A model generated the notes under the pieces. The model worked only from the letters and a program-made list of their open reading frames with translations. It did no database searches and was not told the DNA's origin. A program made the position numbers and the translations under genes. A stretch of 64,000 nt of DNA from Harmonia axyridis. Lineage: Eukaryota; Arthropoda; Insecta; Coleoptera; Coccinellidae. The stretch is from positions 22,317,506-22,381,505 of the forward strand of contig NC_059505.1 of the NCBI RefSeq assembly GCF_914767665.1, in the 5' to 3' direction. Positions 58,557-64,000 of this stretch are shown here, one piece after another (positions within the stretch are counted from its first letter, which is position 1; each line of letters begins with the position of its first letter).

Positions 58557-58759
58557 TATAGTCAATTCAAAACTGATGTCTTCACAAACAAATTGCAATT
58601 TGAATGAAACATAATAAATTGTACAACACAGTCCAGACAATTTTTCGATGCGAATTACTCAGTTCAGTTCTTTGATAACTACATATTGAAATTTTGTGAC
58701 GAGAAGATACAAAAGCCGAAAACAACAGGTACCTAAGTGTATACCGATGACGAATGCAT

Positions 58760-58795
58760 AAATCACAGATAATAATAATAATAAAATAATAATAA
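58760..58795 (+). repeat. AAT-rich microsatellite
   Basis: Interrupted (AATA/AAT)n run. Confidence 0.8.
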
Positions 58796-59039
58796 GTTCA
58801 TTCATTCGAAAACTACAAATGAACTTAAAAAATCTGTGGAGTTATTCAATGACAACTGTGTACAGATATTTAAAATCAAAATTAAATTCACTTAAAAACT
58901 AAACCAAAATGAACAATTTCACCATCTATTCCTCTTCAATTTCCATTCAAATAATCATTTTATAAAGAATCCTATTTCAGCCAGTGATTTCTGTATTCGC
59001 GTGATTCCTGTCTAGATTTGGCCAGTTAAATCTCAACTA

Positions 59040-60364
59040 GAATTGATCATTCTATGGAACATGTATCGATACTCTGTTATAACCATGTTTTCATTTCTTT
59101 TTTGAATCTGTTCACACTTCTCAGTTCCCTGATTTTCTGCCGTACAATTGGGTAAATTCTTAAAGCTATATAGGTACAACAACGTTGGCCAATCCTTTTT
59201 TCCGCTTTTTTTCTTTCATAATTATTTTGTTTTTCTCTAGTATTATGCTAGTGCTCTTTCAATCTGATGGGTATTTTGTTCTGGTAGACATTTAAAATAA
59301 TTTTTTGGCCATAAATTTGTGTTATATCAAGTACCTTGGAAATTTCGTATATTTGAGAACTCGAAAATGTTATTCTTTTCCCATACTTCACTTTCAATAT
59401 ACATTTTTGTAGAATAAACAAGCTTCTCTTGTGAACATCCAAAATACCTCCCCATCCAATAATACCATACGTAAGTTGCATAGGCTTCACCAATCCCATT
59501 GAAAAGTTCGCACATATCTTGATAATCCTCTATCTTCGAGTTGTCTTCATTTTCGATATACATATTTTATACTTGTTCCTAATTGGATGTTCGTTATTTT
59601 GTTCACACAGTCCCATAAAGTAAAGTTTTGTTTTTTGTTTATTTCATTCAGTACCGATGTGGTCATCCACTCTTTTCTGAAGCGTTCTTTCTTTTTAATG
59701 TTTATTGTTGTGGTACTATCCTCTATATATCGTTTTAGAATCTCAATGAAGTTTTCAGTTATTTTATTATTGTCATCAGAATTATACACTTGTTTCCATG
59801 TTTCATTACTCAAATCATTCCTCAACTTATTGTAATTAATGTATTTTTTTGAATATTCTCTTTTAGCAGGTCTTTCATTAATTTTTAGGTTAGCGTACAA
59901 TAGGGATAATAAGGATAATGATGCGTAATCAAGTTTTGCAGAATAATTCCATTCACAATGGTGTTTTCAGGTTCCATACCCTTTACAAAAAAATGATCCA
60001 GGCATGTTTGACTATCTGGACATGTGAATTTATTAATTAGTGAAGTGAACCCAAAAGAGGAAAGTATATTCTTGTATTCCTCTATATTGTAGTCATGTGA
60101 CAATTAACTTATGTTCATATCACCTGTAATTATATATTTCATACTTCTTTTATTTCTCTCTAGATAATCCATCAATTCCTCATTAAACTCCGCGATGGAA
60201 TAATGTGGTGACTTATACATTGCTGTTAGTTTGAGGTTCCTTTCTTGATAATGAATATCCAATTCCAGTGCCTTGATTTTTCCAATCCGAACAATAGAGT
60301 GTTGAATATCAATAGCCATAAAATTATAGGAGCAACGATTGCAGATTAGTTCACTGCTCGCCAT
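59040..60364 (-). pseudogene. Non-LTR element: endonuclease and 3' tail only
   Basis: On the minus strand the first piece (60104-60364) reads like the middle of an APE-type endonuclease: ALELDIHYQERNLKLTAMYK, then YIITGDMNIS and a TAA. The same frame resumes with SSFGFTSLINKFTCPDSQTC and LDHFFVK, the usual next motifs, and a degenerate ITHHYP where a catalytic DH would be expected. A linker follows (59547-59900, RFRKEWMTTSVLNEINKKQN). The reverse transcriptase core is missing. Reading then jumps to the C-terminal region (YGIIGWGGILDVHKRSLFIL, QKCILKVKYGKR), whose last part is recognisable in another frame at 59040-59200 (SVNRFKKEMKTWL). It is a dead element with an internal deletion of the RT domain. 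Confidence 0.75.
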
Positions 60365-60429
60365 CTTAACAACCTAGTAGTTCATAAATTCCGTTTTATT
60401 TTTGTAATTTATTTATATATTTATACAAA

Positions 60430-60800
60430 GGGGTTACATACAGATTAGGGCTGGGAATCATGAATGAATGATTTGAATATTCGAATAATCATTGAATAAT
60501 TATTCGAATAATTGCATTTTGCATTATTCGAATAATCATGAATATTCACTGAATAGTTCAATAATCAATGACTACTTTTCTATTCATGAATAATCAGTGA
60601 ATAGTCGAGTATTCACTGAATAGTTGAATAATCAATGACTACTTTTCTATTCATGAATAATCAGTGAATAGTCGAGTATTCACTGAATAGTTGAATAATC
60701 AATGACTACTTTTCTATTCATGAATAATCAGTGAATAGTTGAGTATTCACTGATTATTCAGTGAATAGTTTTCTATTCAGTGAGTAGTTGGATATTTATG
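60430..60800 (+). repeat. 67-bp minisatellite, three full units
   Basis: Units begin at 60544, 60611 and 60678, plus partial units either side. Each contains ATTCACTGAATAGTTGAATA and ATTCATGAATAATCAGTGAA, so every unit is itself palindromic. The flanks are simpler ATTCGAATAATC-type repeats. Confidence 0.9.
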
Positions 60801-60809
60801 AAGTTACGA

Positions 60810-61745
60810 ATGAAAGTTTGAATGATCACCTGACTCACTATTCAGGAATGATTAAAACAAGGTTTTGTGATTCACAACGGACAAATCGTTTTATTAATAT
60901 TAAAATTACTAGAAATTACATAATACTGAAATTGATAGATACAATTGGATTAAAATTATTCATTTAATAGTAGTAGAAAAAGGTATTCAGCCAAAGAAAA
61001 ATTAATAAAATTTGGATTTCATCAATTAAAAAATATAAAAATGGAATATAAGATTCTAACATATTAATTTAGCAATAAAGAGTTCTAATAATAATAATAT
61101 AAGATTTTACATTCGAAAATGTAACCTTGCCTTCCTATTCCGTATGCATTGCTATTTCTAGACATTGCTCTATTTCAGTGGTCAAATATTGTTTTATGTA
61201 TTCTGAATTGCGAACCGACGAATCTTTATATTCTTTTAAATCTATGGTCTTAAAATGTACACACATCGACTGTAGTAACATCCTTCCCTAACAAAACTGA
61301 ATCAGAAAACAAAGTTTTTCGGAAATTCCGTATAATTGATCACGAAGTGTATTCTTGAAGAATTCAATGTTCTCAGAATCCGCTCGATCATTCTTTTTGT
61401 ACCTCTAGACCTGTAAAGGGTCTATGTAGATTGTATTGTCCCAGCGAAGGTTTTACTGCGTCTATTTAAGGATCTATTGTATTTTGTACGTTGTCATGTG
61501 ATAAAAAAAATCTCTGTATTTACCAAACGACAATTTGATTATAAAAACGAGACCGTACTAATTTGAATGACAATTTATTTGTTTTTGGATTCCGAACACT
61601 GACGGGAGAACCAAAAATGGCGGTGTGTGACGTCACACTAATAGAGCGTATATGGCGAGAGGCAAAACACCAAAACGATTATACCACGTCGCAAAGGAGG
61701 TGCGTCAAGTTGGTGATCCACTCCCAGAATTTTGGTATCAAATTG
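60810..61745. other. AT-rich DNA, no gene seen
   Basis: A short less AT-rich segment at 61590-61730 includes TGACGTCA, but it leads directly into the 147-bp array; no gene is supported. Confidence 0.45.
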
Positions 61746-61749
61746 TTTT

Positions 61750-62330
61750 GGGTATTTTGTGCCCATTTTGTGCCAATTTTTGCCGTATTGAAAAAATTTT
61801 GTGCCCATTCGGTTTTCGAGATATTTCGAGTTTTTCCCCTGAGTCACCAACTTGACGCTGTGACTCGTACATGGAAATTTTCAAATTTTTTTATTTGGGT
61901 ATTTTGTGCCCATTTTGTGCCAATTTTTGCCGTATGAAAAAAATTTTGTGCCCATTCGGTTTTCGAGATATTTTGAGTTTTTCCCGTGAGTCACCAACTT
62001 GTCGCTGTGACTCATACATGGAAATTTTAAAATTTTTTTATTTAGGTATTTTGTGCCCATTTTGTGCCAAATTTTGCCGTATAAAAAAATTTTGTGCCCA
62101 TTCGGTTTTCGAGATACTTCGAGTTTTTCCCGTGAGTCACCAACTTGACGCTGTGACTCATACATGGAAATTTTCAAATTTTTTTATTTGGGTATTTTGT
62201 ACCCATTTTGTGCCAATTTTTGCCGTATAAAAAAAATTTTGTGCCCATTCAGTTTTCGAGATATTTCGAGTTTTCCCTGTCAGTCACTTACTTGTCGGAC
62301 GGAAATTTTCTTATTTAGATACATTGTGCT
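61750..62330 (+). repeat. 147-bp satellite-like tandem array
   Basis: Four nearly complete units start at 61750, 61897, 62044 and 62190, with a degraded fifth to about 62330. Each has GGGTATTTTGTGCCCATTTT, CATTCGGTTTTCGAGATATT and GAGTCACCAACTTG. Because 147 is divisible by three, open frames on both strands run through several units; these are by-products, not genes. Confidence 0.92.
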
Positions 62331-62339
62331 CATTTTGTG

Positions 62340-63630
62340 GCGTATGGTATGGATTTTGTTCCCCTACAGTTTTCGAAATATTTGTACTTATTCCAGTGCG
62401 ATGGATAAATGCAGCACACTTCATCGACGAGCATTGTATTATAAAATTATGCTTCAGATAAATCTGCATTTGCTTAACCTCATATGCAAATGCGTATAAA
62501 TTTGTGTCTCAAATGATATATTTTTGCTTTGCAGTGCATATTTACTAATTTTCGGTTTTATTTGCATATTTCCAGGATAAAATTTGTTTTCAAACCAATA
62601 GAAACAAGCCAAATAGAACCGTACGTCGAGAATATATTTGACAAATCCCAACCAACTTTTATGAGCTATTGACTACTAAACCCCTAAGGACGGGAGTGTT
62701 TGGAGAAAATATTTATCCCGATTGCTAATATTACTGACATCTGGTAAGTATTACAAGGGAACACATAATCGATGTCAACTTGGTCAACTTCAAAAACAAA
62801 ATAGTCGAACAATGGCAGAGCAGATGGAACGAAACTGAAAGTAAATTAAGAGAATTCAAACAATGTTCAATATTCTTTAAGACAAAATAAAGACGGTAAA
62901 ATAAGTCTGACAAACACATGTGCTTTCGATTAATTGATTCAAGGCCTTGCAACAAATGTTTGTGTCAACCAAGATGAATCGAACAAGGGCAGATTTTACA
63001 AGTGATTTGTAACAGAAAATGTCATAAAACACATGGTCGAAATGTTGGCGGTAATTCTTCAATTTAACATTTCTTGATTTCACGGAATTTATCACTTTTT
63101 TTCATAAAACCAATTATATCATATTCATTTCAGCATCCTCCTCAAATTTGATCATATATTCCGAAAGAGCATTAAATTTGCCTTAATATGAAAAGTCATG
63201 AGTGGCAAAAGAGTTTTACTGACGAGTGTGGTGAGGTAGTGAATATAAATATTCTGAAGAGAGCGAAATAAGTCGTATCTCTCCAATCGTTTTATGAATG
63301 AACAACTATTAATGAGAATATGTTCTCTTTGCAGTAAAAACTTCTTCATTTAGTAGGTTTTCGAACGGCATATCAAAGTTTTGTGCTAGCTATTTTCCTT
63401 CTGCTGTAATATCATGGCTAACGCGATGACAATGAAAAAGACAAAAATACTCAAACTTTCCTTTGACCTAATTCAGAGCTTCTTTCGATTGGATAGTGAG
63501 ATAATTCTCATGGAAATTATTAATTTCTACCAAACTTAATATTTCATACAATATAAACAGGTATTTCAAAAGATAACCAAATTTGATAATTAAATACAAA
63601 AAAATATGAACGAAACCGATGAAAACATTA
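62340..63630. other. AT-rich DNA without recognised gene
   Basis: No supported feature. Confidence 0.5.
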
Positions 63631-64000
63631 AAATAATTGTTCAAAATGTCCTCTCTTTTGTTCAATACATTTTTCACATCTTTTTCTTGTTGAACCCTCC
63701 ACTCTTCGAAGTTCACTACGTTTTTGATGCATTCGTTCACACAACTGAACGCGAATTTGTACACTTTCTCTTTAAAGTGTTCCACACATAAAAATCTAAA
63801 GGGCCAGATCGGGGCTCTTGGGTGGCCATCTCACTGGACCGTATCTTCCGATCCAACTCATTCCAAAATATTGGTTCATTAATTCCGCTACATTCCGACA
63901 TGGCCGGGCAGCCATCCATCTGAAACCAAACATTTTGTCTGGTAGGCATTTGGTCTAATATGCCTGGTAGGTTCTCTATGAAAATATTTTTGAATTCTTC
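63630..64000 (-). pseudogene. Mariner-like transposase fragment, runs off window
   Basis: Coming in from the right edge on the minus strand, it reads IENLPGILDQMPTRQNVWFQ, then MDGCPA with the second catalytic Asp. A one-base shift leads to VAELMNQYFGMSWIGRYGPV and WPPKSPDLA with the third Asp. Another shift leads to LDFYVWNTLKRKC, and after a stop the C-terminus continues with VNECIKNVVNFEEWRVQQE. These are the usual blocks of insect mariner/Tc3-type transposases. It differs clearly from the copy at 3754. At least two frameshifts; the first Asp and the DNA-binding part lie outside the window. Confidence 0.8.

Noticed and set aside
61563..62230. Long plus-strand open frames with repeated WVFCAHFVPIF peptide
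   Set aside because: They translate the 147-bp tandem repeat, whose length keeps the frame open; the minus strand is equally open.
1..64000. CRISPR arrays, bacterial operons, integrons
   Set aside because: The direct repeats seen are satellites, MITEs or retroelement pieces; there are no spacers of constant length, no cas-like genes and no bacterial gene spacing.

Overview
The window reads as AT-rich, repeat-saturated nuclear DNA of an arthropod, most likely an insect. The evidence is the set of mobile elements: mariner/Tc1 transposases, Ty3/gypsy and non-LTR fragments, Crypton-type tyrosine recombinase genes, a eukaryotic tRNA-like gene, GT-AG introns and many fold-back elements. A beetle would fit, but nothing here fixes the order. 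There are no operons or bacterial signals. No complete host gene is visible; the window looks like intronic or intergenic sequence with at most a few short candidate exons (1895-2065, 8771-8838, 14248-14427, 16612-16728, 51475-51752).

Layout. 1-9 kb: a possible host exon, an internally deleted mariner-like element with TIRs and TA duplications (3643-4580), a 5.9-6.3 kb repeat, a GC-rich TIR element (6371-7180) and a second candidate exon. 9-14.5 kb: a DNA transposon copy (family B) that swallowed a Crypton-derived fragment (family A), a 150-bp tandem array, a degenerate non-LTR ORF and two head-to-head Tc1 pieces. 15-25 kb: mostly unremarkable AT-rich DNA with a reverse-transcriptase tail (17.8-18.2 kb) and several dispersed repeats. 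25-31.5 kb: a 1.48-kb fold-back element, a short B derivative, a small satellite, a tRNA-Thr-like gene and a non-LTR RT 3' half. 34.5-36 kb: a 1.46-kb fold-back whose spacer keeps the end of a transposase. 36.7-39 kb: an intact-looking, intron-containing Crypton-type tyrosine recombinase lying between two halves of the 5.9-kb repeat. 42.5-45.3 kb: a second family A copy interrupted by a 2-kb TIR element and by a poly(A) retroposon. 48.9-49.7 kb: two fold-back elements. 54.5-57.3 kb: a Ty3/gypsy pol remnant split by a B element and a MITE. 57.8-60.4 kb: another MITE and a decayed non-LTR element. 60.5-62.3 kb: a 67-bp minisatellite and a 147-bp satellite-like array. The right edge carries a broken mariner-like transposase that runs out of the window.

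The most interesting theme is the tyrosine-recombinase elements. One gene at 37571-38734 keeps every expected catalytic residue, and two other loci (9.1-9.65 and 42.5-45.3 kb) carry only the beginning of a related but distinct recombinase gene beside palindromic hairpins. Two lineages of Crypton-type elements and their cut-down derivatives therefore appear to coexist here. Family names rest on motif recognition by eye; no database search was possible.
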